A program made the translations under genes and the position numbers. The notes below the pieces were generated by a model, which worked only from the letters and a program-made list of their open reading frames with translations, was not told the DNA's origin and did not search any database. From NCBI GenBank assembly GCA_027422505.1, contig JAPQWV010001637.1:1-64000 (forward strand): DNA of 64,000 bases, given 5' to 3'. How positions within the stretch are numbered: the first letter of the stretch is position 1; each line of letters opens with the position of its first letter. The stretch is from Craterostigma plantagineum (lineage: Eukaryota; Streptophyta; Magnoliopsida; Lamiales; Linderniaceae). This document shows, in pieces, positions 1 through 13,109 of this stretch.

Positions 1-936
1 TGGTCTCCGTTGCTTGTCGATGCCACGCTCTTCGTCTTCATTGCATCGAGCGCCCTCCACGTACTTCTGTACTCTTTTCACCTTCAATGTTAGAACGCAA
101 CAGCTATCATTACGTCTCTGTTTGGATCATTTCATTTCGAGCGAATGCATTATGGGCATTTAAGTTTCACCTGCAATCTCTTCTAACTTGACATCACCGT
201 CGGCGAATATGTCGTCCAGTTTAACCAAAAGGCTCATCAACGAGTCGGTTAAGTTTAGGACATCTTTCTCAGACACCGTACCACTTTCGCCTATCACAGA
301 TTCAAGCTTCGACACCTACCAAGAATTTACATCCAAGCTTAAATTACACGGAGACAACGTAATAAATTCGATCGATTACCTCACCGCCGAGCTTGTCCAC
401 CTCCAAGCTAACCTCCGAGACCATCTTAGCAGCTTTTTCGACCTTGGCATTCTTCCTCATCTCCACGTATCTCTTCTCTTGACTGATCGGATCTTCTTGC
501 AAGGCCATCTTCGACTTGTCCTTAACGCCAACTGAATCAAGAAACGCCTTCGAATCCCTCTCTTTGTTCTTGTAGAACAGCTTCTGATCCAAGTGGTTCA
601 ATCCCGTCGGCCCAGTCAGCATCTTCTTCAGATCTCCTGCGATTCAGCAACCAATTGCAATCAATCGCAATAAAAACGAAACGAATTTTGAGACGATGGC
701 TTGGGATTTACCGAAAGTGCCTGAGAGCTGATACGAACTTCGTGATAGACCGAAGCGTATTTGACACGCACTCGTATGGTAGGAGGAGGAACTGTGGGCC
801 GATCGTCGCGCTTCTGTACGAGCATTCCGCAGGGTCTGATTTCCAATTCGTTATCGCCAGAATGGACTTCGTCTCCGCCGATTTGATTCGATCGAGGTGG
901 TAATGAATCGCTCTTCATCTTTCGCATACGCATCAT
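1..936 (-). CDS. BAG-family Hsp70 co-chaperone (BAG1-4 type), 3' end cut by the window
   Basis: Plant BAG1-4 proteins join an N-terminal ubiquitin-like domain to a C-terminal BAG domain that binds the Hsp70 ATPase domain. I read exons at 936-712, 636-380, 315-171 and 81 to the window edge. Exon 1 starts MMRMRKMKSDS and carries the family block EIRPCGMLVQKR and the start of the ubiquitin-like fold (TIRVRVKYASVYHEV). Exon 2 has KKMLTGPTGL, DQKLFYKNKERDSKAFLD and EDPISQEKRYVEMRKNAK. Exon 3 has VSEKDVLNL and LVKLDDIFADGDVKL, the BAG helices; exon 4 has VKRVQKYVE. Odd points: near 717 one base seems missing, because QATFG followed by DLKKM needs one more A; exon 3 has a length out of phase near 175; and near 50 an extra G separates YVE from ALDAMKTKS. 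The family assignment is firm. Whether the breaks are biological or assembly errors is open. Confidence 0.88.
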
Positions 937-2661
937 CTTCGGGACTTCGAAAGGGAATGATCTAGGAAGACAGAGTAACTACGCCTATGCGATTATGATT
1001 AACCTGGCTTATATCAGACGGCTGGAAACCTTAAAGCAGGGTAAAGATCAAAGCATTGACTAGGGTTTGATCTACAGTCATCAATTCTTATCCCAGGTAA
1101 ACAAACAAAAAAAAACGAGATAAGAAAGGGTAAAGGCTATGAAACAATAACCCTATCGAAAAGGGACAAAAAGGCTTTTTGTTCTGAAATTTCTAACGCA
1201 GCATTAAACGCAGAGAAACACTTTTTCTCCACGCGTCCATCGCATTGCGTAGCCTTTGAATCTTTGGATTTAGCTCCACCAACTGACACTAACTGCAATC
1301 AACAATTGAAGATCAAAGAATCAAGAAATTAAAAAAACAAAAAAAAAAAAAGGCAAGGAACGTTTCATGCTCCTGAAACAAAAAAAAAAATCACTCAGGG
1401 AAAAAAAAAAATTAACTTAAAATATAAGCCGCCGAAGCTGAATTCGCTGGCGGCGATGGGTCGCCGGCATTAGTGACAACAACGCGCCTCGAAATTGAAT
1501 TACCGACAGAAAAAAAAATAATAATTAGATCACACTTACGGTAAGTAAAGCCCAGAACATAGAAAGTAGCAGCTGCAGCAGCTAGCGAGAAATCAGCCAA
1601 GAATATCTCGAGATTTCGAATGAAGCAACGTGAAAGAGAAAAAAAAATGGTTAAAATAATAATTAAAAATGAATTATTTATTGTGCTATCCTTCTCCTTG
1701 CTAGGCTGGACCGAGTTGTGTTGAAGATGAAGGACGCATGCGCCTTAGTATAAATCGTATGGACATTAAATTATATGTATTTTATTACCATAACAGAAGC
1801 GTTGAATTTGAAACTTATCCATATTTTATCTTATTCTATACATACTACAACGCAAAATTATTGAATAATGTTGCATAATTAGAAGCTTCGTTCTGAAGAG
1901 TATAAGAAAAGGGTTTAGGTGATGAGACACATGAGTAGTTACTTGAAGCTTTTTACTTGGAATATTGCACGTGAAAATATTGATTTTAGTTCAGTAAATG
2001 AAATAAATAAACATTGGTGCTCGCTCTTTCGTGTGTGTATACGCTAGCTAAGAAAGCCATATTTTTACTACATAAGATAATACAGTATTTGTTTGCTAAA
2101 TTGAATGACGTATTTTCTTGATTTGGCGAGAAAAGTACTAAATTGACCTCGTTATAGGCGCGCGGCCACATACAACTAATGTCTGACCCCTTCCTTATGG
2201 ATTCCACCGACAGCGATTTCACCGTTGGATTTGTACACGTGGCATCATCTGATATACGACGATGCTAGTTGATCCTCTCGACTCGAGCGTCGAGAACCAG
2301 ACAAAGTAACGGGCGGTCGATTTTTTCTACCTTTTGAATTGTATTATCATTGTTAATTCATACTATACGAATTTACATTTTTTTTTTATTCCATACATAT
2401 TTCTATTCTTGTTTTCCTTGTTTGGTTTGTATTGTGAAACAATAACGTTTGCCGACAGTATTTTTTATGTATTACTATTATGAATTATTTATCGAACATT
2501 ACTGGGCTAACGAATTTGGGCTCGAGCCCATTATTGATAAAACATGTCACAATATGGTTTCATGCTCCTCTAGAATTATAAATTCTGAACTTAATATTTT
2601 AAAAGTGGGTCAAGATGTAATTTCAGATGGGCTTAAATCAAATGATACACAAATAAAGATT
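937..2661. other. Upstream region of the BAG gene, no supported gene
   Basis: This stretch has A-rich runs (about 1330-1420) and AT-rich sequence. The part next to 936 probably holds the promoter and 5' UTR of the minus-strand BAG gene. A minus-strand segment near 1530-1600 ends in a good splice donor (ACC|GTAAGTG) and could be a 5' UTR exon, but nothing confirms it. The small open frames here have no recognisable domain. Confidence 0.4.
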
Positions 2662-4263
2662 GGGATAAAACCTAAAATGGTCTCTGATGTTTATTCTGTT
2701 AACCAATTTAATCCCCATGTTTCCGTGAATTAATTTAGTCCCCGATGTTATCGAAATGAACCAAATTGGTCCCTCCGTCAATCCGACAGTCAATTTAGAC
2801 GGCGATGGTATTTGCGACGGCATTAGCGATGGAATATCCGTCGCTAACTGAAAAAGTGAAAAAAATAATAAATTAAATATTAAAAAATAAGGGAAAAAAT
2901 TTAAAAAATAAATAAACAATTAAAAAAGTGAATATTACTAATAATTAAATAAAAATATATAATAATAAAAATATAAATAATAAAAGTAAAATAAAAAACT
3001 AAAATTAAATATAAAAGTGATAAATTAAACATTAAAAATGAGGAAAAAATCCAAAAAAGGAAAAAAAATTCAAAAAATAGAGCACAAATTCAAAAACAAG
3101 TGAATATTTCTTTAAGTTTAATAAAATAATTAATAATAATAAATAGTAAAAGTAAAATAAAAACCTAATTAAAAATAAAAAATGATAAACTTAAATTTTA
3201 AGATTTTAAAAATGTAATAAAAAATAAAATACATTTATTTATTAAAAACTAAATAAAAAGGAAAACAAGATTAAGGTCTGGGAATTATCGTCAATTAATT
3301 GGGACAAAGACGAGATGTGAATAAAATAAAATATAAATTCTCGACCATCAGCGCTAACTAGACAAAGACGAGATCGGGAATCATCATCATTAATGGTGAT
3401 AATGTTAAAAAAAATTCGAGAACTGGGACGGCGATGCAATCACCCAGTAATATTTGTTAAACAAATTCGAGAACTGTGACGATTATGTCCTCATAACTTG
3501 GGCAGGGACGGTCTTCGTAAACTTTTAGAGGCATTTTTTATCCTTAATTTTGTTTTTCCTTTTTATATATTTTTTAATAAATATTTATATTTTATTTTTT
3601 ACTTTTATTAAATCTTAAATTTATATCTATCATTTTATATTTAATTTTAGTTTTTTATTTCATTTTTTATTATTTATTATTTTATTTAATTTATTAGTAT
3701 TTTTTAATTTTACTCTATTTTTGAATTTTTTTCCTTTTTTGGGATTTTCCCCTCATTTTTAATGACTAATTTATCATTTTCTATTTTAGTTTTAGTTTTT
3801 CATTTTGCTTTTATTACTTTGTATTTTTTATTATTAATTTTTTTTATTTAATTTAATAGTAATATTCACTTTTTTATTAATGTGCTCTATTTTCTGAATT
3901 TTTGTTCCTTTTTTTGGATTTTTCCTCATTTTTAATGTTTAATATTTTTAATTTTAGTTTTTTTACTTTACTTTTATTATTTTTATTTTTATTATTATTT
4001 ATTTTTTATTTATTATATAGTAAGATTTACTTTTTTTAATTGTTTACTATTTTTTGAATTTTTTTTCCTTTTTTTTTTGAATTTTTCCGTATTTTTAATA
4101 TTTAATTCATTATTTTTTTCACTTTATCAGTTAGCGACGGAATATCGCCGTCTAAATTGACGGTCGGATTGACGGAGAGACCAATTTGGTTCATTTTTTA
4201 TAACATCGGGGACTAAATTGGTTCACAGGGTAAACATCAGGGACCATTTTTAAGTTTAATCCC
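2662..4263. mobile_element. Foldback Mutator-like MITE with 10-bp target duplication
   Basis: The element is bounded by a perfect direct repeat, AATAAAGATT, at 2652-2661 and 4264-4273. The left end reads GGGATAAAACCTAAAATGG and the right end, reverse-complemented, reads GGGATTAAACTTAAAAATGG. The similarity runs on through TCTGATGTTTA, AACCAATTTA, TCCCCGATGTTAT, ATGAACCAAATTGGT, CTCCGTCAATCCGAC and GTCAATTTAGACGGCGAT to GTCGCTAACTGA, so the strong inverted repeat is at least 140-180 bp. Inside it, AT-rich arms also oppose each other (A-rich on the left, T-rich on the right), leaving a mixed-sequence loop at about 3240-3535. There is no coding capacity. A 9-11 bp target duplication with long terminal inverted repeats points to the Mutator superfamily. 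It is non-autonomous. Confidence 0.87.
2830..4125. repeat. Long inverted-repeat arms of the foldback element with internal subrepeats
   Basis: The left arm (about 2850-3240) is A-rich and repeats blocks such as ATTAAACATTAAAAATGAGG and AAAATTCAAAAAATAGAGCAC. The right arm (about 3540-4125) carries the complements, for example GTGCTCTATTTTCTGAATTTT and CCTCATTTTTAATGTTTAAT. Each arm contains two to three degenerate copies of a subrepeat of roughly 190 bp. A transcript across it would form a very long imperfect hairpin. Confidence 0.7.
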
Positions 4264-4273
4264 AATAAAGATT

Positions 4274-4962
4274 CAATTCTCGACAGTGAAAATACATACA
4301 TCTTGATCTTGATTCTTGGTATATATTTCGATTTTCGAATCCGCCAAGGTTGTCTCGTTTTCATACCTTATTAGTACAGTAATTACACGTAATTAACGAA
4401 TGCCTAGACAGAGCCATTCGCCATTTAATATTTGTAGAATCCTAAGAGGGAACATCTAATATGGACTTTTCCATAGTCTTTAAGGAAAGACAAAAGATTC
4501 TCATTGAATAGTTTGGGGAACTAAAAAGCCTAAAGCAAAGCAGGCATTAGCAGTTCGGTCTCGAAATTAAAAGCAGTCACGAAATTAATTAGCGTACTTA
4601 GGTTTCACTAATTCGCGTTATTCATGTCCATAGATATATATAATATCGTTTGCAACTGAAAAAGAAATTGACCTAATTATGTTAAATAGGCATTTAATTA
4701 CTTCGATTTGTAATTAACCTAAATGTTAATTGTTTGGCCAACCCTCGTTTTCAAATAATTCATTAGTTGTGAACTGTGATTTTGTCGTATACTCTCCTTT
4801 TGATTTTGATTGCCTACCTTAGCAAACCTAAATTTTATAATATTTTATTTCCTTTAGAAAGTGGAGATGAAGTCAACGTGCGTGAATCAATCTCGTCATG
4901 CACTCACCTGCGTAATTCAACTCCACATATATATGAGCCCGATGAAAAAACGAATTTTCTGG

Positions 4963-5000
<38 letters not shown>

Positions 5001-6357
5001 TATTATATATATAAACATGCATCAAGGATGAAATCCATATATTAGCAATTGGTGAAGATATTTTGTTTTATTCTGTGAATGTGAGAATAAATTATAAATA
5101 AGGCAAGTACTCCCTACATCTGCCCAAAAGGCAACATCGCCATGTGATCGTTCGGTGCCCATTGGTCTAGGTGAGAAACTGTGATCAAAGGTTCAAATAT
5201 ATATGTATATATTATTCTAATAGAAAGGTTTACAAATTCAATATATTTATCAGAGTGCTGTCAGAACTCTATTCGCAGATAAATCATGTCGTAGTACGAT
5301 GATTTAATGGAAGAGAAGAGATCAACCATTCTCACGTCCTCTCGATTAATAAATCAAAAAAATTGTCATTTTTATTTTCGAAATCATCTTTCTCGAGAAA
5401 TTCCAAAACTCAATATGCTGTGTTGTAAATGCTCACCTTCTTTTTACCATTATCTAACCGTTAACTAGATTTTGCTAATAAAACAAGCATTTTACAAACT
5501 TACCCACTCGTTTTCTTGTTTATAATATATGTAAAAATATAATTCATTTCTTATCAAGGCGCAATCGTGGGCCTTTTCCTTTTTTTGTGGGTAGAACTTT
5601 ATACAGAAAGACAAGGAGAATAACAGATTTAATGATCAAAGAGGAAATATTGGGTCTGTGGTCTGAAAATAAAGAGGTTGTTGCATCAATTGCCATCAGG
5701 TTTCCATTTATTAGTTCCAAATCCTCTTCTTCCCTCAATCTCTTCTTTCTTCTTATGCCTATATTCTTGGCATTTTCAGAGCCATGTGCTAAATTAGATT
5801 CTACAAATAATTCAAGCTGCTTTATTTTTTTTTTTAGGTTGTGGTTGACCTCTATCTCCCTCTGTATATTTACGGGCTTGAAGAGAATAATATTTATTTC
5901 ACAAGCTGGGGTTTTCTTGACATTGCTTTTCTTTCTGCTAATTTTGGTATCTCATCTGATCAACTTTCCTTGAAGCCAACTGATTTTGGGATTCTAGGGT
6001 TTATTTCCTTGCTCCTGCTGTTTGAACTGAGTTGAAGTTGTGGTATTCAGATTTAGTTACTAGGGTTTGCTTTATGTGATTTCTTGAGCAGCTTTTCCTC
6101 AATTAATACTCATATAAACACCAACGCTTTTTCTTGAATTTTTTCACATACCCTCTTTACTTGTCTGTCTAATAAAAAAATTGGGGACTACCCAGTTCAG
6201 ATCTTTCAATATTTCCATTAGTTGAGATAAATGGGGTTACTTTATCTTAGGGTTATTTCATGGTGAAGATATACTTATAAAAAGTTTTCGATCCTAAAGC
6301 AATTGAAAACCTTGAATTAATTATGTATGCGCAGTTTGCGTTGAAGAAAGGAAGAAA
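4274..6357. other. Intergenic region upstream of the MADS-box gene
   Basis: AT-rich sequence with a TA dinucleotide tract at 4963-5013. The part from about 5900 to 6357 is likely promoter and 5' UTR of the MADS gene; an untranslated leader exon is common in this clade but I cannot fix its splice sites. Small open frames at 5544-6035 overlap on both strands and match nothing I recognise. Confidence 0.4.
4963..5013. repeat. (TA)n microsatellite
   Basis: About 50 bp of alternating T and A with a few interruptions. Confidence 0.95.
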
Positions 6358-8334
6358 ATGGTGAGAGGAAAAGTTCAGATGAAGCGTATAGAAAACTCAA
6401 CAAGCAGGCAAGTTACCTTTTCAAAGAGAAGAAATGGTCTGTTGAAGAAAGCTCATGAGCTATCTGTACTTTGTGACGCTGAAGTAGCTTTGATCATCTT
6501 CTCACAGAAAGGGAGATTAAACGAATTCTCAAGCGACAAGTGAGTTGTTATCTTTTATTTCTTTGAGAAAAGAAAAGAGTCAATTTTTATATTTCAAATC
6601 CCACAAGTCTTTGTCTTCATTTTCTTTTATAAGTTTCACTTAGTTCAATGTTGTTTCGTACCTGTTTTGGTGCTTTCGTCTTGCTTTTTTCGTACTGCGA
6701 GGGATACGTTTCAATGCTTGGTTATATTTAAATACTTGAGCACTCGAGTAGTAAGTACTACACTAAAATGTACTGTGTTTTTGTGTTCTGATCATAAAGC
6801 ATTTCAAGTCCTATACCATCAAATTGCCTTTAAATAACTCATTTGTGTATTAAAAATGATTTCCATTATTTAACCATATGTACAGTTCTTTGAGATAAAA
6901 TGACTAAGAGCCTATGAAGTCCGATCCCAGGTTTTCCTTGAAAATATTAAATCGCTGCTTGATATAAAATGCACAATTTACATTTTGTTACCTCATGTTT
7001 TATGGCATACGTACGGTCTCTCACGTTCATTGCCACTTCCTATCGAAGGCTATATCACTATGGCATGTCAGTTAATTAGTCTTGTACCACATGAAGATAT
7101 AGCAAGAGATTGGGCTATGAAATACATTGTAAAAGGAATTAACATTCTGAAAAAAATTAGGTTAATAATCCAACTAAACTGTGATTACTGCTAGTTAGTT
7201 TATCAAAGAAAGGAAAAAACACCTCAGTGTTCCCTTTACATCAGTCGTCATAAGAAACATGTAGATGCCTGTTAACTCATCACGAGCTTTGTGTTTTCTC
7301 TCTATATATAATGTATTAGTAGCTAGTTTAATAACCTAGTTAATATATCTAATGATTGCATTTTCTCATTTCTTTGCTTGTTTGATTCTGAATGTTTCAG
7401 CATGAAGAAGACCATCGAAAGATACCTGGAGCGTGTCACACAAGATCGCAGCAATAGCGTCGAATTTGAGCAGCATATGCAGGTTTTTATTAATCATACA
7501 ATTAAATTGTGATCGAGTGAGAACTATTATCTCGTATATATGCCATTTTTGTTAACAGTTAACATGTTAAATTCTACACTCAGCATTTGAAACACGAAGC
7601 AGCATTCCTGGGCAAGAAGATTGAGACGATAGAGAGTTCCCAACGGTTCTTTTCCTCGACTGATACCTACGCTGAAATAAGAATTTTTTTTTAAAAAAAA
7701 AGTTTAATATGACATTATTGTATTTTCAGGAAGCTTTTAGGGCATAACCTGGGCACATGTTCGTTGCTAGAGCTTCAAGAAATCGACAATCAGCTTGAAG
7801 TAAGCCTAAAGAACATCAGAGCCAGAAAGGTTAAGCCTAAACAAATAGCTTATGAATTCCAAGTGGAATTAATATTTGAACTATAGATTTGTTGTTTCTG
7901 CATATTCACCAGGCACAAGTCTTCAAGGAGGAACTAGAAAAAACTAAAAACCAAGGTAAAGAAAATCAAAGCCTTCCTTCCTTTATTGATCTTCAAGTCT
8001 TGCCAGTTTGTGGTGTAGCTGATATCATATTTTCCAGGAAAAGCTTTTGTTAGAAGAAAATGCTAGGTTAATACAAAAGGTACGCACTTTTAGAAAATAT
8101 AAAAATTGAATCTTTATTCCATGTACGTCTCCTATTTTATAATCCTTCATCCAATATCTTAGTTAGGGTTATTATGTTCGATCATATAATTACCATATGA
8201 ATGGTGCGCAGTGTGGATTGAAGGCTAATAAGGAGATTGCTGGGAGCTCTAACCAAAGTACAATCAGCTCTGAGGTGGTGACTGAATTGTTTATTGGTCC
8301 TCCCGATTACCAGAAATTAAAGGACGGCCTCTGA
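6358..8334 (+). CDS. MIKC MADS-box transcription factor, SOC1/TM3 clade (AGL42/71/72-like)
   Basis: MIKC MADS proteins bind CArG boxes as dimers or tetramers; SOC1-clade members promote flowering. Exons read 6358-6539, 7401-7482, 7584-7645, 7730-7829, 7913-7955, 8038-8079 and 8212-8334. Exon 1 encodes a complete MADS domain ([54 protein letters not shown]). Later exons give the I and K regions ([47 protein letters not shown]) and a C-terminal [13 protein letters not shown] block close to the SOC1-clade C-terminus. Intron 1 is long (about 860 bp), as is usual in MIKC genes. Odd: exon 5 is 43 nt instead of the usual 42. Removing one A from the run near 7941 gives EELEKLKTK, so a one-base insertion is likely. 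The clade is firm; the exact orthologue is not. Confidence 0.9.
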
Positions 8335-8921
8335 TATATATAATATTTATCAACTATACCCATTTGATATATATGAATGCACATATGTTTAATTCCTTAA
8401 TATGTAATCACCTTCTGTTAATCAGCTGGAGTGTAATAAAACTCAAATACCTGCGTGATTCTATTTACAGTTTTTTTTTCTCTTCATACAGAAGCATGCT
8501 CACAATATTTCGATCGAAATTGGAATCAATCAGCGCATGGAACTATAATTCATCATCTCAGCTTCAGAGATTTTACAAGGTCGTACGACGAATACCACCC
8601 AAATTTCTAACAGAATAGTTGAAGATTTCAACGCGGTAATGATAATATGGGTCCATGTCCATAAACAAAACAACACTATTAGATCATTACAGGATTTTAA
8701 TAAAGTTAGTAAACATGTATCCCACGTATTTTTATAAGCACTATATCCTTTCACATCCCAAACTATAATTCATCCTCGCACGTAGTATAGGATAGTATCT
8801 GCTTAAAACCAATATATAAAACCATGTCATTACACCATCATCCTCAATCAAACAAGCCATTTCCCTCTTACATTCCAAGCCAAATAAGAATAAAGAAAGA
8901 AAAAAAACAGTCCTCCACACA

Positions 8922-10837
8922 ATGGCTACAATCAACAACTCCTACGGCAAAGTCAACGAGGCCGAAAACGAACGCCTAGTGGCCAAACGTCATACTCGAA
9001 GAAGGCTAACGATCATCGCATTGTCTTCATTCGTCCTCATAGCCATTGTAGTAGCTGCAGTTGTAGGAGTTTCCCAAAGCAACAAATCGAAGGACGATAA
9101 CGAAAACAACAGCTCAGTTTCTTCCTCGGTGAAATCTGTTTGCAGCGTCACCTTATACCCCGACTCATGCTACAGCAGCTTAGCCCCACGTGTGAAATCT
9201 GGCCACGTCACACCTCAAGAATTGTTCGAATTATCAGTTCAAGTGGCAATCGACGAACTGTCTAAGGCCTCGGGAAATTTCAAGAATTATTACGCGCTCC
9301 TCAGCAACGTAACAGATCCCAACACGATCGCGGCTTTACAGAGCTGCCAACAAGTGTTCGATCTCGCCTTGGATCACCTCAATGCTTCCCTTATATTTCC
9401 AGGCATGAAAGCAGCTTCTGACATATTCGATGATCTCCTGACGTGGTTGAGTTCTTCGCAGACGTTTGTTCAGACTTGTATGGATGACATGGCCTGGTGG
9501 ATCTTAACCTAACCGCTCAACTGCAAGAAACTTTCAAGAATTCGGCCGAGTACAGCAGTAATAGCTTGGCTATCATCAAATCGGTGGATGATTCCATCAA
9601 TGCCTTTAGGGGCTGTGGGGAAACGAAGACGTTTGCTGATGAGCGAAGGTGCGCCGAGGTGGCTTTCTTTTATGGACCGTAAGCTTCTTCAAGCTTCTCT
9701 GAGTAATGGGACGGCGGGTAATAAGCCTTCTTCTTCTTCGTCGACGGTTAAGCCCGACGCTGTGGTGGCGAAGGATGGGTCGGGAAAGTACAAGACTATT
9801 TCAGCTGCTTTGAAGGACGTTCCTTTGAAGAGAGAAGAGGTATGTGGTCTATGTGAAGAAGGGAGTTTATGTCGAGAAAGTTACCGTTGAGAAGAACATG
9901 TGGAATGTAATGATCGTCGGCGATGGAATGGCGGCCACCACTGTTTCTGGGAGCTTAAACGTCGTTGATGGAACTCCCACGTTTCAATCTGCTACTTTCT
10001 GTAAGAATATTCTTTCCCATTATCGAATTCGATCGATCATGTTCGTAATGTGAGAAGGCAAACCTTTTGCATCCTCTGTTTATTCCAGCTGTATTTGGAA
10101 AGGGGTTCATGGCCAGAGACATTGGGTTTGCCAACACGGCGGGGCCGGCGAAGCACCAGGCGGTGGCGCTGATATCCACGGCGGACTTCTCCGTCTTCTA
10201 CAGATGCAAGTTCGACGGCTACCAAGACACTCTGTACGTGCACTCCAATCGCCAATTTTACCGCGAGTGCGACGTCTACGGCACCGTGGATTTCATCTTC
10301 GGCAACTCAGCCACCGTAATGCAGAACTGCAACATACTGCCAAAGAAGCCATCGTCGGGCCAGCAAAACACCATCACCGCCCAGGGAAAGTTCGACCCGA
10401 ATCAGAACACGGGCCTCGCCATCCAAAACTGTACGGTCCAGCCCGCCGAGAAGCTCACCGGCGTGAACACTTACCTTGGTCGGCCGTGGAAGGATTATTC
10501 GACCACCGTGTTCTTTCAGAGCGCATTGGGAAGCTTGATTAGCCCGCAGGGATGGCTGCCGTGGGTCGGGTCGACGGCGCCGAAGACGATCTTCTACGGC
10601 GAGTATATGAATGCTGGCCCCGGCGCCGTGACCAAGAAGAGGGTTAACTGGTTCGGGCTGAAGCTCAATCTGAGCAAAGCCCAAGTCGGAAAGTTTACCG
10701 TTGGGTCGTTATTAATGGGCCCAAATGGCTTCCTACAAATGGAGTTCCGTTTAACGTTGGGCTTGAAGTTCGGACATATTTATTTCGTCGGTTATTTTCA
10801 GTTAATCTGTCTTCTTGTGCGTGTTTCTGCTTTCTGA
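8922..10837 (+). CDS. Type-I pectin methylesterase (PRO-PMEI plus PME), frame broken several times
   Basis: It removes methyl esters from homogalacturonan in the cell wall. The start at 8922 gives a basic N-terminus, then a signal-anchor (LTIIALSSFVLIAIVVAAVV), then a PMEI-like pro-region with Cys residues (VCSVTLYPDSCYSSL, QSCQQVFDLALDHL) and a catalytic domain (VVAKDGSGKYKTISAAL; GYQDTLYVHSNRQFYR; DFIFGNSATVMQNC with the catalytic Asp; YLGRPWKDYSTTVF with the Arg/Trp motif). One intron lies at 10001-10088, joining ATF to SVFGKGFMARD. Frame breaks are visible near 9491-9497, 9636-9645, 9826-9842 and about 10735; protein similarity continues in another frame each time, so each is a single-base event. 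The true stop is uncertain because the last break precedes GVPFNVGL. It could be a recent pseudogene, but the intact motifs between breaks and similar damage in neighbouring genes favour sequence error. Confidence 0.87.
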
Positions 10838-13109
10838 GCTTAGCCTTTCTCGTTTGAATTTCGTTCACTCATTTTCATTTCCATTGCCTTGAGAAATATA
10901 TATGTCGAATTTCTCGCAGCGAACACTTCTATTTTCCAACATCCTTGCTTGTAATGAAAAAAAAAAGTTATATTGTATTATGATGTATCGATTATTTTGG
11001 AACGTCGTCTTCTTTCCTCTTTCTCCCAACTGCAATATGTAGATACATATACAGACAAATACCGTTGTAGAGTCGAAATGGACCGGGCTGAGCTTTTTCT
11101 TTTTAAGAAATTTATTAAAAAGAAACTAAAAAGTTACAGGAACTTACTGAAGGGCGTAGTATTAGATTAGATATGGCGGAGATGTGAAGACGAGAAAATC
11201 ATGGGACCCGCCCAACAGTACTGATGCAGCAACCTCATTGGTTGGCGTAGAATTTATCATTCTCTAAATATTTTTAATAATTTGTAATTTAAATTTATAT
11301 ACATATATTGCATCTATGCTCGATCTATCTGTACCAATAAAGATTTGAAAAAATTAAAATGAAACTTCCTAAGTTTTTGTTTGTCATCGTCTTTTCAGTA
11401 GCTAATTCTGCATAAGCACTTGGCATGATCAATTTCTTTGAACAGTTTGACAGACACAAGCCTTTTTATATCATATAATATCTTATGCGTACTTTATTGC
11501 GTATGGCATGAGTATATGATATTGTACATATATATTATATGAGTGTGTGTGAATGTGTGTAGGGAGAGAGACACACTTTTGGTTACTAGGTCGCATAATG
11601 ATGAGGGGCGGTGGTGGTGTAAGAAACGTATTGGTTACGAGCCAAGGACGAAGAAGCTGCTGGTATATCCAATGATGTCACTCAAATAATTAAATAATCA
11701 CATTTTTTTAGTATTTTATATGAACTATGTGAATATTTGATGTACACAAACGGCGATCACTATGTAAAAAGAATTTCCAAGTATTTATCCTATACTTCGC
11801 GACCTCGAAACACTCGATGACATATAACCTAATTGCATACATGCCCCTGATCTTGTCATAACATGTTGCACATCAATGAATGAATACAATAGTATTTATT
11901 ATAAGTTCTTGAATTATATAAAACACCTAACAATGTCTTGTGATTGCGTGCTAAACGATTACATAATTAATATAATCATTAAGAAGCTAACGACTTGTAA
12001 TTAATGAGATGGGCAACACGAATAATGTAATTATGACTGTAACCAAACGCCAAAAACTTTTTTGTTCATCGCCACAAAGCATTAATCCATTACCACATAC
12101 ATCATGAGAAAGTTCTATTTAATGTCAAGTTTGCCTCGTGCGCATATGGACCCCTTTGTTCTTCGTTGCAGTGAAGAAGAAATGGTGGGACGACAAAGAT
12201 TCATTCATTTCATACCTAGGCCTAGGCATTTATTTACTCAATTTGGACAGGAAGTTCAAATGGGAAAGACTAAGTAATTACAAAGATACAAAAATAATGA
12301 AATGAATTCAATGAATGAATGAAAAACAAAAAGATTAAAGGAGAGGTCTCAATCAGTTGCGGTTGGCATAGGTGGCGCTTTCCCACACGCCCTGGCCAAG
12401 TTTCTGTGCCACCTTCGATATACTTTCCCACCAATTCAGCTTTGTCGATCATCAACTAAGTTAAATTAAATTCAATTATAAACAAGAGACAAATTGTAAT
12501 AAATACAACTATCTCAACCTACAAAGGTCGATTTAATGTCTTTCATCATCATTATGATCATGGCTTACACCTTCTCTATCTCTATCTCTTTCCCTCTCTC
12601 TCTCTCACATAAAAACTGGGCTAACTAGCTTTTCTATTGTTTTATTTATTTGATTTTTCTATATATATACTCTCCTAAGTGCTTTACTCGCCACTTTTGC
12701 CTCTCTCACATTAGGGTTTCTTCTTCCCTCTTTCTATCTCTCTCTCCTTGTGACAGAGGAAAGAGTTTGGGATCTGGGCTGTACTGAAACTCAAGAGCAC
12801 ACTTTCCTGTCAAAACTATTGAGGGTTTAAACTCTCGAGGCGAAAAAACATCAGCTTTTGTTCGGACATTTGCTAGCAGTCTGCAGATCTTTGTCCTTAG
12901 TTGTCATATGTAGTTGTCTGTAACTCTCGGACTTAACCCTAAAACTAAGTTATTATTTTCAGCAACGATTCTTGGGATTTGGGCTTCACCTTATTTCTCT
13001 TATCAAGAACGGTTATCGTGGTTCTTGATCTATGCGTACCAAGAAGCTTTTTACTAGGTGAAGGATTCGATCGTAAATCGTGCGAGACAAAGCAGTTGGA
13101 AACCTCAAG
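10838..13109. other. Intergenic region, then promoter and 5' UTR of the NAC gene
   Basis: No gene is supported up to about 12600. Pyrimidine-rich runs at about 12570-12605 and 12690-12760 and a TATATATA at about 12661 sit upstream of the NAC gene and probably mark its promoter and leader. A small minus-strand frame near 12270-12455 has no recognisable domain. Confidence 0.4.

Noticed and set aside
1412..1600. Minus-strand open frame with an Ala-rich start
   Set aside because: No domain and no conserved neighbours; more likely leader sequence of the BAG gene.
5544..6035. Overlapping open frames upstream of the MADS gene
   Set aside because: They are rich in Phe, Leu and Ile from AT-rich DNA, lie on both strands, and carry no recognisable motif.
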